Below, one piece after another: positions 1 through 10,863 of a stretch of 64,000 nucleotides of DNA. The stretch's first letter is position 1. Each line of letters opens with the position of its first letter. The DNA is from Ceratotherium simum simum (Eukaryota > Chordata > Mammalia > Perissodactyla > Rhinocerotidae). The stretch is from assembly GCF_000283155.1 (NCBI RefSeq), contig NW_004454163.1, forward strand, positions 18,442,633-18,506,632, in the 5' to 3' direction. Position numbers and translations under genes: made by a program. The notes beneath the pieces are model-generated. The model searched no databases and had not been told where the DNA came from. It saw only the letters and a list, made by a program, of their open reading frames with translations.

Positions 1-11
1 AACCCCCCCAG

Positions 12-125
12 CATGCATTTTCTCATCTGTAAAATGGGAAGAAGAAGACACCTGGCCGTGAAGTGGCTATGGTGATTGAATGTGACCACGTACACTGCAC
101 GGAGCAGGCTGTCACCTGCAGATCA
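12..125 (+). repeat. MIR SINE fragment, sense
   Basis: The run TTTTCTCATCTGTAAAATGG near the start is the central MIR core, followed by a diverged 3' part. Only the second half of the element is visible and its start may lie outside or at the window edge. Confidence 0.7.
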
Positions 126-1034
126 AGTCTCAATCACAATTCACTACTATTAAGCAGGGGTGGATTTGAATTTACAGAGATAGTGGGGAAAGGGTAGGAG
201 CAGAGGATGGTACAGATCGATGTAGCTCATCAGTTTAAGTTTGAGCTACTCGAGTTAAAATCCCATTTTAAATAACCAAGGAAGTTTCTATTTAAGGAAC
301 TCCAGTGGGGAAAGGTTTTGTAAAATACAAATTCCTTTTAAAACAGTGAAGAATCTGCTTTGTTCTCCTGCTTTCAAGTCTGACTTTCGTATAGTAGTTA
401 TTTCAGCATGTGTTAAGCATGTCGCTTATCCAGGATGCTGTGCCAGGAGCTGTGGTGAGAGGTGAGAGTCAGAGGAGTTTGCAACTCAAGAAGTTTGCAA
501 GTGACAAGTTCAAGGGCACAGGTCCTGTCAGAGAGGAAGGCCCGTGTCAGGGAGCCTTGCGTAGCCTTTCTCTCAGATATCTCCAGGGCACTGCTCAGGA
601 TGGATTCCCCCACCCCCAGACCCCACGGTCTTGGACAGACCAGCTTCTTCTGCTAAGATCAAGGGCAAATGAGCCACTACTTACTAAGGTGGGCAAGGGA
701 CCCCCCAGCTGGAGGGAAGCATTAGAGGTCTATGAGAAATTCTAAGACCTCAGGGCAAATCTACCCCAACCAGCCTTCCTTAGCTGAATTTAAAATTAAC
801 AGCCCAGCTGCAAAGAGAGTATTTGTTCTGTGTTCATAGGGAAATGGCCTGTGCAGATTTGACCTTGGCTCTGACTCTCACCCGTCCTGCCACAGACCAG
901 AACCACAGAAAACATTAATCCTCTGTCCACCAAACTATTGTTCTTCAGCAAAAGGCATTCAGCCCCTTGTGTGGGTTTAGCATAAGGGGGTGCATTGTGT
1001 CCTGGCAATCATTTATTGAGCTGTGCCCCCTATA
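126..1034. other. Unassigned sequence, no gene seen
   Basis: No repeat family or coding exon is recognised. A 111-codon open frame at 410-745 (+) shows no domain, no convincing splice sites and overlaps open frames on both strands. I regard it as a chance frame in moderately GC-rich DNA. Confidence 0.5.
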
Positions 1035-1210
1035 TGAGGTGGCTCATCGTGCTACAAGATAGATCCTTTCATTATCCCCATCTTACAGATGAGAAACTGA
1101 GACTTAGCAAGATTTCGTAACCTATCCAAAGATCATACAGCTAAAATGAAGCAAACGAGGGATGTGCATCAGAGCTGGACACCAAAGCCTGTGTTTTCAA
1201 CCACTGCTCT
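1035..1210 (-). repeat. MIR SINE, antisense
   Basis: Reverse-complement MIR text is clear: CATCTTACAGATGAGAAACTGAG, then a diverged form of the TGACC-TTGGGCAAG core complement, then the cluster of words for 'accaaagcctgtgttttcaaccactgc' typical of the MIR 5' half on the minus strand. Confidence 0.8.
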
Positions 1211-1642
1211 CTACCAACACCCAGCCCGGTGCTGTGTTTTAAGAAGTCCTTGAGGGACTCTGATACTTTTCTTTACGACCCTTTCTAGGTCAGAATAGCA
1301 GAACTGTGGGTTGTATACAAGAGGGTTGGAAACTCAGCCTGGGGGGTGTATATGGTCAGGAAATATGTTTTATTTGGCTATAAGAACGTTTTTAAAATAA
1401 AAAAATTTTAATTTAAATTAGATGCCTAGCCTGCCCTGTATCCTATACATGAACCTTACATCTGGATCTTTCCATATTTAATTACCTGCCTGACCCCGGA
1501 AAGCATTTGAATCTGTGACCCCTGGTAGAGCCCATATTTCCCTCCCCTGTGACTTTGGGGCTGGTGCTGGGGGACTCTTCAGTCTTGAAGGCACTTCACC
1601 CTCTCTTCCCCTGGAGGTACTTTGAGGCCGCCTCTCCTGCAG

Positions 1643-1992
1643 TGAGAATTCAGACCGAGGAGCCAGCAAAGCCCATGTGGCTCTTACTTTCCCCTACTCT
1701 ACCCACTTCGTCTCTCCCTGCCCACCTTGTGAAGGACTCCACAGTCCTAGACAGGCCAGCCTGTGTTCCTGAGGCCAGAAGTCCACTGAGTGTGGGCAAC
1801 TCAAAGGGGAGCCAGGCTGTCAGCACCAACCCCACAGTCTTCACAGGACCCAGTGGTCCACAAGGCCTGGCATTGACCAAGGCCTCTGGGCTCAAGGCTA
1901 GGTCACTGCCACTTGGCCCAAGGAACTGCAAACCCAAGGCAGCTCCCATCCCAGCTCTGCCATGCTTTGAAACAGTGCCAACAGCAGCCAAG
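1643..1992 (+). other. Possible coding exon, unidentified
   Basis: A 156-codon open frame runs 1549-2019 from a GTG. Inside it, a pyrimidine-rich CCTCTCCTGCAG ends at 1642 and an AAG|GTGAGG donor-like site lies at 1992/1993. They bracket 350 bp that stays open in one frame (phase 1 in, phase 0 out). The predicted peptide is rich in Pro, Ser, Ala and Leu, has no membrane segment or recognised domain, and I do not recognise the protein. The opposite strand is also open (1650-2084), which argues for base composition as the cause. No neighbouring exons are evident. Chance frame or an exon of an unidentified transcript are both possible; chance is more likely. Confidence 0.15.
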
Positions 1993-2148
1993 GTGAGGCC
2001 TCTAGGTCCAAGAGAGTAGTTGGCTGGTCCCCTGAGTGTCCTCAGGGCTGTGAGCACCCCTTCGTTTACTTGTTCCTGGACCAAGTCCTGGGCAGCCTTG
2101 TTTCATGAAACCATGAAACAGCTTCCTGATGGATTTTTCTGGAGAAAA

Positions 2149-2229
2149 TGTGTATGTGTGTGTGTGCGCACACGCGCGTGTTGGGGGGGGGGGAGCAAGG
2201 GAAGAGGGAGGGAAGAAGAAAGGAAAAAG
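2149..2229. repeat. Z-DNA-prone and homopurine tract
   Basis: Positions 2149-2181 alternate pyrimidine and purine without a break. They contain two overlapping perfect palindromes, GTGTGTGCGCACAC and ACACGCGCGTGT. A run of eleven G (2183-2193) follows at once, then a 33-nt all-purine stretch (2197-2229). This is simple-sequence DNA of a kind known to adopt Z and triplex forms; no function is implied by the sequence alone. Confidence 0.85.
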
Positions 2230-2774
2230 CAAAGAAGGAAAAGCAAAACAAGAGAAAACAGCCCAATTCAAAAGACATGTGGTTTTCTTCTTGTGGTTTG
2301 ATGGAAGGGCTTGGTGGTTTAAGTCAAGCCCTGAGCCCAGATTGTGGGGCAGTTAAAGACTGGGTAGGGCTGGGGAGAGTCCTGAGAACAAAGAGTCTAT
2401 TGAGGGTGCCCTGCCTGGGGGCGAGGCAGGCAGCAGGAGGGCAGGGCACCTCCACTCACCTGTGGGCTCCCTCGCCTGGGCACAGGCGTCTGGTTTACCC
2501 ACAAGCGTGACTCACCCAGGAGCTGTTCTTCCTCTGAGAGTATGCAGTGCTGTACAGGGGAAGTTTCAGACAGAATGTGATCCAGTATGAGATCCAGACT
2601 TAGGTTCAGAAAATGAAGTCTCCATAGACAAAGACCTGAGATGAGGGTACGGGTTTTAACTCTGCTACAGTCACTAACACTGACAAAGAACTTGGACCAG
2701 GTCACTAACAGCTCCAACTTTACAAGATTCTAGACCCCTTTTTAGGGGTGCAGCCTTTCTTCCTACTCCTTGGG
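2230..2774. other. Unassigned sequence
   Basis: Purine-rich until about 2262, then unique-looking DNA. No exon or repeat recognised. Confidence 0.5.
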
Positions 2775-2965
2775 CTCAGCAACATCAAGTTTATATGGCA
2801 CTTATTTGCCTGGCACTCTTCTAAATGCTCTGTTAACTCATTTAACCCTTACATGTCCATGAAATAGGTCCTAGGACTATGAACATTTGACAAATGAGGA
2901 AACTGAGGCTCAGAGAGGTTAAATGACTTGCTAGATTGTGAGTCCAGACAGTGAGCTCTGGCATC
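2775..2965 (-). repeat. MIR SINE, antisense
   Basis: Contains ACAAATGAGGAAACTGAGG, CTCAGAGAGGTTAAATGACTT and the flanking 'cactcttctaaatgctctgttaactcatttaaccc' 3' part. Good overall match to an antisense MIR. Confidence 0.85.
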
Positions 2966-3939
2966 TATGTTACTAATGATATACTGGCTCACTGTGGGAG
3001 GCAAGAATGCCCAGGACAAGGCCAAATATGATATTCCCAAGGGACAAACCCCTGCAGCCCATTCTCTTCCTTCAGCCTCCAACTCCCTACACCCAGTACA
3101 CATACACAAATGCAGAAGATGATACTCACTCCACAGAGAGGCCAATGCCCTGGCTTCCTGACCTGGAGGAAGGTAGGAGTCAAGTCCACATGGCCTCTCA
3201 GCCTTCGGAGAGTTGAAAACTGGGCTCTGGCAAGGGTGAAGATCTTGACAAGTCAGATCCCTGCCATGCAAAGCAGCCTTTGAACAAAACCTCTATCATG
3301 GTTACAGTGCCCAGGGGTTGGAATTTTCTGGTAAATTGTATCTTCTGGGTATTGGAAACCCCATTGGCTTTTACTGTTGTTGCTGGAAACCTCTTTAAAA
3401 TGACTATGTAAAAATAATCCCAGGGCTACCATCAGCCCAACCAGGGTGATTCCCCACCAGATCCAGAATGGAGGCCATGGGGCTGAACACCCACACATAT
3501 CTGTTGGATTTCCTTTCATCTAGACCAGGTGCTGGGGGAACTAAGCTGCGCTCCCTGCGCCTGGCCTCTCACCCCCACCCCACGCCAGCAGCCTCATGCC
3601 TTCCCTCTTTGCAGATCACAGAGCCTGTTAAAGCCAATAGAGACCTTGGAGACCATCTAAGATCCCACGACGCAGCACAACTGGTGGAAAGAGAACTTTG
3701 GAGTCCCAAAGTCTAGTGATTTGGAGCCCATCACTTATGCTCTCCGAAATATCAATAAAAACACCCACAGTAACTGAACGGTTACTGCAAGGATTAAAAG
3801 GGGGTCTGCCCATAGAGCACGGAGCACAGTGGCTGGCACAGAGTGCCCACTCAGTAAGCAGTGGCTATTTCCACCTAGACCTGCACTTGAGTTTATTGAT
3901 AGAGAAACTGAGGCTGGAGAAGTGGTATTGAATAATAAC
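2966..3939. other. Unassigned sequence
   Basis: No repeat recognised. The minus-strand frame 3253-3519 encodes a hydrophobic stretch resembling a membrane segment, but it lacks a usable splice acceptor (see rejected items). About 3870-3935 carries weak MIR-like text (GAGAAACTGAGGCTGGAGAAG), suggesting another very old MIR scrap. Confidence 0.5.
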
Positions 3940-4130
3940 ATGTATCTGGCATTTTGATTAGCACATTACATATATTTCCTTATTTATTCCTTTATGAAAT
4001 AAGGAATATGAAATTTTCCTTATGTATTCCCTATGAAATAAGACAGAGTCACCTGAGACCCAGAGAGGTTAAGGAACTCTCTCAAGGTCACCCAGGCTAG
4101 TAAGTGGCTAAGCTCAGATTCACACACCGG
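3940..4130 (-). repeat. MIR SINE, antisense, with internal duplication
   Basis: The core 'cagagaggttaaggaactctctcaaggtcacccaggctagtaagtgg' is antisense MIR. Ahead of it, two imperfect copies of a CCTTATTTATTCCTTTATGAAATAAG-like unit (about 3978-4003 and 4018-4042) lie in tandem. Confidence 0.8.
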
Positions 4131-5059
4131 AAAAGACGGGATCAGGGGTCGAGAGGCCATCTCTGCCTGTATGGCAGCCAGTAAACAAAAAAAAGTGATG
4201 AATCAAGGAAAGAATGAATGAATAAATGGGCTAGGAATGTCTGAGTTCAGAAACACCCTGAAAATCTTCTTGAAATAGTATCATTGCCAAATTACCCATA
4301 GCCCTGCCACCACCGAAGAGACTTATACTATATTTCCTGAGATTAACATGGGTCAAAGGAGCTTCGGTGGTAAAGGATCTGTTTCTGGGAGGAATAAGTA
4401 CATTTGTAGAGCAGAGACAAGTCCATAATGCAGTGTTCACTCAAACTCGGTATTTTGTGGCCAGACACTAATCACCTCCAGTGTGTCGGCCACTCTGGGG
4501 ACACCAGAGAAGAGGTCCCAGTCCTGTTCTTATCATCCAGTGGGACATGAGGAAGTTATGGGTGAAAGGAGATAGGACAAGACTGAGCTCCAGATTTGAG
4601 GGAAGAGAAAGTGATGCCTGGCAGATGCCCAGAAGAATCTACACAGTGAAGAGCGGTGAATGGGCCAATGAGAGTCCAGCAGACCAGACGTGGGTGGGGA
4701 TGTGAGTGCATCCCAGGGCTGTACTACCCCACTGTCTGCTGCTCCTCTTTTGCTCCTCAGTATCCTGACCACAGGAACGTTGCTCATGGAACCCTCCAGC
4801 CCCAAGAGTCCTTCTCTGACTTGTCTGAAATCTGGGCCCCAGCATAGAAATGTTTTACACTCTTAGTCATGGGGCTTTCCTGATGCCTGAGATTCAGCGT
4901 GGATCTAACAGAGATGTCAGAGAGAACTCAGGAAGTAAAGGGAGCAAGAAGAGAGGGAGTCTACAATGTCAAGGTTGTAAAAGACAAAAATGCAGGCGAG
5001 GCTAAAGAGACATCACAGCTGTCATCCATGACTGGATCCTGGATTAGGAAAAAAAGACA
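4131..5059. other. Unassigned sequence
   Basis: A GAATGAATGAATAAATG tail near 4210 suggests a remnant L2/MIR 3' end. The remainder shows several short overlapping open frames on both strands with no protein similarity that I recognise. Confidence 0.45.
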
Positions 5060-5280
5060 CCAGAGAACATTGGTGGGATTGGGGCAACTTGGGAAATGAG
5101 AATATTGACTGGATATTACCTAATAGTATACAAATGTTAAATTTCCTGAGTGTGAGAACTGAATTGTGGGTGTGTTAGAGAAAGTCTTTGTTCTTAGGAC
5201 ATATTAATGCCGAAGTGTTAAGGATAAAGTGTCATGAATATCGGCAACTAACTCTCAAATAGTTCAGCAGGGGAATATAA

Positions 5281-5332
<52 letters not shown>

Positions 5333-5545
5333 GGAGAGAGATAGACACATAGACACAGAGAGACGGAAATAGAGACAGAGCTAGAGACAGAGGGAAAATG
5401 GGGCGCCATGTTAATCCACGAAAAATCTAGGAGAGGGATTTGCAAGTATTCATTGTACATTTCTTGCCTCTTCTCTGTAAATTGGTGTTTTTTCAAAGTA
5501 AAACTTTGGGGAAATGTTTTAAAATAGTTTTTTTTAAAGAAAAGG
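5060..5545 (+). repeat. Ancient interspersed-repeat 3' end, family uncertain
   Basis: The run from 'caaatgttaaatttcctgagtgtgagaactgaattgtgg' through 'tctcaaatagttcagcagg' and on to 'ctctgtaaattggtgttttttcaaagtaaaa' matches text I associate with a common old mammalian LINE-like 3' end. It contains a microsatellite in the middle. The family is not assigned. Confidence 0.4.
5277..5395. repeat. (AT)n(AC)n(GA)n microsatellite
   Basis: A short ATATAT run leads into about twenty uninterrupted AC units (5289-5329) and then a GA/GACA-rich imperfect tract. A minus-strand open frame (5248-5763) exists only because the repeat has no stop codons. Confidence 0.95.
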
Positions 5546-5921
5546 TGAACCTTCCAAATGTAGCCTCCAGTAAGCACGAGCACGGTGGAAAGTGCTGGCG
5601 TTGGAGGGGAGGCAGGTAAAGCAGAAAGGAGAAGGAGGTAGAAAAGGAAGACCCACCAGAGGTCTCCCTCCACCGACCCCGGGAGGGTCCCTTGGAAGCT
5701 AATTAGCTTATCTGAATCCATCTCCTTGAGGAGATTAGGATAATGATATTGCTGATCTCTCATAGTTTTGAAGTTTAAATGCCATCACGTATATACGAAC
5801 ATGTTTTGTGAACTGTCCAGTGGAATGTACTCATGATAATTATGATTTAAGGGAAGAAACAGTGAGGAGACGGGCTGAACAGAGAGAGTTTTGGAAGGTA
5901 AATCTTAACTAAGGGAAGTTC

Positions 5922-6160
5922 TGGGCTGGCCCCGTGGCGTAGCAGTTAAGTGCGCGCCCTCTGCTGGGAGGCCCGGGGTTCGGATCCCAGGCGAGCACTG
6001 ACGCGACGCTTGTCAAGCCAAGCTGTGGTGGCATCCCACATAAAGTGGAGGAAGATGGGCACGGATGTTAGCCCAGGGCCAGTCTTCCTCAGCAAAAAGA
6101 GGAGAATTGGCAACAGATGTCAGCTCAGAGCTAATCTTCCTCACAAAAAAAAAAAAAAAT
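5922..6160 (+). mobile_element. ERE SINE, long-tail type
   Basis: tRNA-like head with GGCCCCGTGGCGTAGCAG (A-box region) and GGTTCGGATCC (B box), then 'cgcttgtcaagccaagctgtggtggc', 'ataaagtggaggaagatgggcac', 'ttagcccagggcca', 'cagcaaaaagaggag' and a 15-A tail at 6145-6159. The family is known as a Pol III-transcribed, L1-mobilised perissodactyl SINE. Target duplication is not obvious. Confidence 0.93.
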
Positions 6161-7569
6161 TCTATATCATGTCTTAATTGCTTAATGTAATGGGATTTCT
6201 TTTTCTTTTTTTTTTTTTTTTGCTTTTTTTCTCCTATTATGTGTGTTACTTTCAATAAATGAAGAGCAGTAAGAGAGAGTGGAGAATGCAACTTTATACT
6301 TTGATGCCTCGGGGCCAGAACTTTCAGAGAACTTCCCTAGATGCAATCTGCTCCGATGACTTTAAAATTTATACAAATCAATGCAATAGAATGGCAATTA
6401 ACATGTAATTAAGGCACCACTCAATTGGGGCTCACCAAGACCTGGCACTCAGGAGTCCAAGTATGAAGCATGAGGGGTTTTTATTTGTTTTTTTATGGTG
6501 GCTGAGGCATGGGTGGAAATACTCAGACTTTCTGGGGAAATTCCAGATTGTTTTCTTTTCCTTTTAAATATTTTATTTTTTCGAGTAGTTTTAGGTCCAC
6601 AGCAAAACTGAGCAGAAAGTACAGTAGAGAGTTCCCATATACCTGCTGTCCCCACACATGCATAGCTCCCCCCCCAGTATCAACATCCCCCACCACAGTG
6701 GTACATGTGTTACAGCCGGTGAACCTGCAGTGACTCATCATTATCACCCAAAGTCCATAGTTTACATTAGGGCTCACTCTCAGTGTTGTACATTCTATGG
6801 GTTTGGGCAAATTATAATGACATGTATTTACCATTATGGTATCATACAGAACAGTTTTACTGCTCTAAAAATCCCCTGTGCTCTGCCTATTCATCCCCCA
6901 CCCCCACTAACACCTGGCATCTACTGATCTTTTTACTGATTCCATAGTTTTAGATTTCCCAAAATGTCATATAATTGGAATCTTACAGTATAAAGTCATT
7001 TCAGATTGGCTTCTTTCACTTACTAATATGCATTTAAGGTTCTTCCATGTCTTTTCATAGCTTGATAGTGCATTTCCTTTTAGCGCTGAATAATATTCCA
7101 TTGTCTGGATGCACCACAGTTTATTCATCCATTCACCTACTGAAGGACATCTTGGTTGCTTCTAAGTTTTGGCAACTATGAATAAAGCTACTATAAACAT
7201 CCATGTGCAGATTTTTCTGTGGACATAAGTTTTCAACTCCTTTGGATAAATACCAAGGAGCACTATTGCTGATTCATATGGTACGAGTATGTTTAGTTTT
7301 GTGAGAAACCACCAAACTCTCTTCCAAAGTGGCTGTACCATTTTGCATTCCCACCATCAAAGAATAAGAGCTCCTGCTGCTCCACATCCTGACCAGTATT
7401 CGGCATTGTCAGTGTTCTGGATTTTGACCATTCTAATAGGTGTGTAGTAGTATCCCTTTGTTGTTTTAATTTGCGTTTTCCTAATGACTTACGATGTAGA
7501 GCATCTTTTCACATGCTTATTTGCCATTGGTATATCTTCTTTGGTGAGGTGTCTGTTCAGGTCTTTTGC

Positions 7570-7785
7570 CTATTTCTTAACTGGGTTTGGGTTAATTAAT
7601 TTGGGTTTCTTATGTTGAGTTTTAAGTTTCTTGATATATTTTGCATAGCAGTCCTTTATCAGATACATCTTTACAAATATTTTCTCCCAGTCTGTGGCTT
7701 GTCTTCTCATTCTCTTGACAGTGTCTTGCACAGAGCAAAAGTTTTTAGTATTAATGAAGTCCAGTTTATCAATTGTTTCTTTCAT
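7570..7785 (-). pseudogene. L1 ORF2 C-terminal remnant
   Basis: The 71-codon frame contains ETIDKLDFIN, CSVQDTVKRMRRQATDWEKIF and NPNPVKK, in the order found near the C-terminus of L1 ORF2 proteins. It ends at a stop in what should still be coding sequence. Upstream (higher coordinates) the sequence jumps at about 7794 straight into RT-domain text. Confidence 0.85.
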
Positions 7786-7794
7786 GGATTGTGA

Positions 7795-9500
7795 AACATA
7801 CTTGGGATAAATTCCACTTGGTCATGGTGTATAATTGCTTTTATAAATCATTGGATTTCTGCTAATATTTGTTAAGGATTTTTGCATCTATGTTCATGAG
7901 AGACATTGGTCTGTAGTTTTCTTTTCTTGTAATGCCTTTGTCTGGTTTTGGTATTAAGGTAATGTTGACCTCATATAATGAGTTAGGAAGTGTTCCCTCT
8001 GCTTCTATCTTCTGGAAGAGATTATAGAAAATTGGAAACATTTCTTCCTTAAGGTTTGGTAGAATTCATCAGTGGTGCTTTCTGTTTTGGAAGCTTATTC
8101 ATTATTGATTCAATTTCTTTAATACATATAAGCCTATTCAGATTGTCTATTTCTTCTTTTGCAAGTTTTGGCAAAGTGTCTTTCAAGGAATTGGTCCATT
8201 TCATCCAGGTTATCAAATTTGTGAACATAGAGTTCTTCATAGTATTCCTTTAATATCTTTCTAATGTTCATGGGATCTGTAGTGATGTCCTCTCTTTCAT
8301 TTCTGATATTAGTAATTTGTGTCTTTATTTTTTTCTCAGTTAGCCTGGCTAGAGGCTTCTCAATTTTATTGATCTTTGCAAAGACTCAGCTGTTGGTTTC
8401 ATTGATTTTGTCTATTGACTCCCTGTTTTCAATTTCATTGATGTCTGCTATAATCCATATTATTTCTTTTCTTCTGCTTATTTTGGATTTAGTTTGCTCT
8501 TCTTTTTCTAGTTTCCTAAAGATCTAGTTTCCTTAGATCATTGATTTTAGATCTTTCTTCTTTTCTAATACATGCATTCAATGCTGTAAATTTCCCTTTA
8601 AGCACTGCTTTTACTGTATCCCACAAATTTTGGTAAGTTGTATTTTCATTTTCATCTATTTCAGAATATGTTTAAACTTCTCTGGAGATTTCTTCTTTGA
8701 CCCGTGTATTATTTAGAAGTGTGTTGTTTAGTTTTCATTGTTGTGGGAATTTTTCAGCTATCTCTGTATTATTGATTTCTAGTTAACTCCATTGCAGTCT
8801 GAGAGCAGACGTTGTATGATTTCCACTCTTTTAAATTTGTTAAGGTGTGTTTTCTGGCCCAGAATGTGGTCTATCTTGGTGAATGTTTCATGTGAGTTTG
8901 AGAATTATGTGTATTCTGCTGCCATTGGATGAAGTAGTTCAATAGATATCAATTATATCCAGTTGACTGGTGTGCTGTTGATTTCGACTATATCCTTAGC
9001 CGATTTTCTGCCTGCTGGATCTGTCCACTTCTGATAGAGAGCTGTTTAAGTCTCCAATAATAATAGTGGATATATCTGTTTCTCCTGCAGTTGTATCGGT
9101 TTTTCCTCAAGTATTTTGACACTCTGTTGTTAGGCTTATACACATTAAAGACTGTTATGTCTTCTGGAGGATTGACCCTTTTATGGTTATGTAATGCCCC
9201 TCTTCACTTCCGATTAGTGTTGGCATGGTATGTCTTTCTCCACCTCTTTACTTTTACTCTATATATGTGTTTATATTTAAAGTGGGCTTCTTGTAGACAA
9301 CATATAGTTGGGTCGTGTTTTTTTAATCCACTCTAACAATCTCTGTCTTTTAATTGGTGCATTAAAACTATTGATGTTTAAAGTGACTATTGATATAGTT
9401 GGATTAATATCTACTATTAGATATTAATAGTAGATATTATTAATCTATGAATAGAAAACAGTGACTAGAAAACAGAATAGAAAACGGAAAAATTTTTTTT
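7795..9500 (-). pseudogene. L1 ORF2 RT and endonuclease remnant
   Basis: The antisense text matches L1 ORF2 from the RT fingers/palm (7795-8250), through the linker (8250-8720), to the endonuclease (8720-9420). Short minus frames such as 8049-8240 retain EEIDNLNRLICIKEIESI and LPKQKAP. Many stops and frameshifts are present and no activity is possible. Confidence 0.85.
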
Positions 9501-9513
9501 CCGTTTTCTATTC
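9405..9513. repeat. Two adjacent hairpin palindromes
   Basis: Arms TAATATCTACTATTA (9405-9419) and its exact complement (9425-9439) are separated by 5 nt. Arms GAATAGAAAACGGAAAAA (9475-9492) and its exact complement (9496-9513) are separated by 3 nt. Between them, copies of an (A)TAGAAAACAG unit repeat at 9449, 9463 and 9475. The related minus-strand L1 at 32.9 kb lacks this structure. Confidence 0.95.
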
Positions 9514-10516
9514 ATTGCCTTTTGTTCCTATTTTTGTCTTTCTCTCTTTTTCTGCCTTTTGTGGTTTTAATTGAACATTTTATATGATTCCATTTTTTCT
9601 CCCTTCTTAATATATCAGTTGTACTTCTTTTTTAAATTTTTTTTAGTGGTTTGCAATATACATTTACAATCAATCCAAGTCCACTTTCAAATAATACCAT
9701 ACTGCTTCACAGGTAGTGCAAGTACCTTATAATAACAAAATAGCATTAATTCCTTCCTCTCTATCTTTGTATCATGGGTGTCATTAATTTCACTTATACA
9801 TAAGCATATATACGTGCATATATAATCAAATACATTGTTGTTATTATTATTTTGAATAGCTATCTCTTAGATCAATTAAGAATAAGAAAAATAAAAATTT
9901 TTACTTTACCTTCACTTATCCCTTCTCCAATGGTTTTCCTTTCTTTATGTAGAGCTGAGTTTCTGATCGATAGTTTTCCTCTCTCTGAAGAACTTTTTTA
10001 AACATTTCTTGCAAAGCAGGTTGAGTAGCAACAAATTCCCTCAATTTTTGTTTGTCAAAGTCTTTACTCTCCTTCATTTGTGAAGGATAATTTTTCCAGG
10101 TACAGAATTCCAGATAGGTGGGGTTTTTTTTCTCTCAACACATTAAATATTCCATTCACTCTCTTCCTCCTTGCATGGCTTCTGAGGAGAAGTTGGATGT
10201 AATTTTTATCTTTGTTCCTCAATAGGTAAGCTGGGTTTTTCCTGTGGCTTTTTTTTTTTAGGATTTTTTTCTTTCTTTTTGATTTTCAGTAGTCTGAATA
10301 TCATATGCCTAGGTGCTGGGTTTGTTTGTTTGTTTGTTTTTCCTTTTTTTGGCATTTATCCTGCTGGTGTTCTCTGAGCTTCCTGGATCCGTGGTTTGGT
10401 GTCCAACATTAATTTGGGGAAAATTTCAGTCATTAGTGCTTCAGATATTGCATCTGTCCTTTTCTCTCTTTCTTCTCTTTCTGGTAATCCTACTACATGT
10501 ATGTTATACCTTTTGT

Positions 10517-10805
10517 CTGTGGCAGCTGCGTGTTGCTGTGATGCTGAAAGCTATGGCCACCAGTATCTCAAATACCACGGTGGACAGGTTTCAGTGGAGC
10601 TTCCAGACTAAGAAAGACTAGGAAGAAGGATCTGGCCACCTACTTCTGAAAAAATTGGCCATGAAAACCCTATGAACAGGAGTGGAGCGTTGTCTGATAT
10701 AGCACTGGAAAGATGAGAGGATGACGCAAAAAAACCAGGCAGGGTTCCACTCTGCTGTGTGCAGGATCACTAGGAGTCAGAACCGACTCAATGGCACTAA
10801 CAATA
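10517..10805 (+). mobile_element. Short RTE-type non-autonomous retroelement
   Basis: A 289-bp insertion starts GCAGCTGCGTGTTGC shortly inside and ends AGTCAGAACCGACTCAATGG then CACTAACAATAA. Both ends resemble the two extremities of RTE-clade LINEs (long 5' leader, GGAACCGACTCGACGGCA-like 3' end with a short microsatellite tail). The endonuclease/RT body is missing. It is flanked by an 11-bp duplication, ATACCTTTTGT (10506-10516) and ATACCTCTTGT (10806-10816), with one mismatch. The host sequence on either side is contiguous L1. Confidence 0.75.
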
Positions 10806-10863
10806 ATACCTCTTGTAGTTGTTCCACAGTTCTTGGATACTCTATTCTTTTTTTCTAGTCTCT

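Noticed and set aside
3253..3519. 88-codon minus-strand frame with a hydrophobic stretch (PPFWIWWGITLVGLMVALGL)
   Set aside because: Looks like a membrane segment, but there is no pyrimidine tract before the possible acceptor and no partner exon or family match that I can name.
5248..5763. 171-codon minus-strand frame
   Set aside because: It is kept open by the (AC)n/(GA)n microsatellite and translates to low-complexity Cys/Val and Ser-rich sequence.
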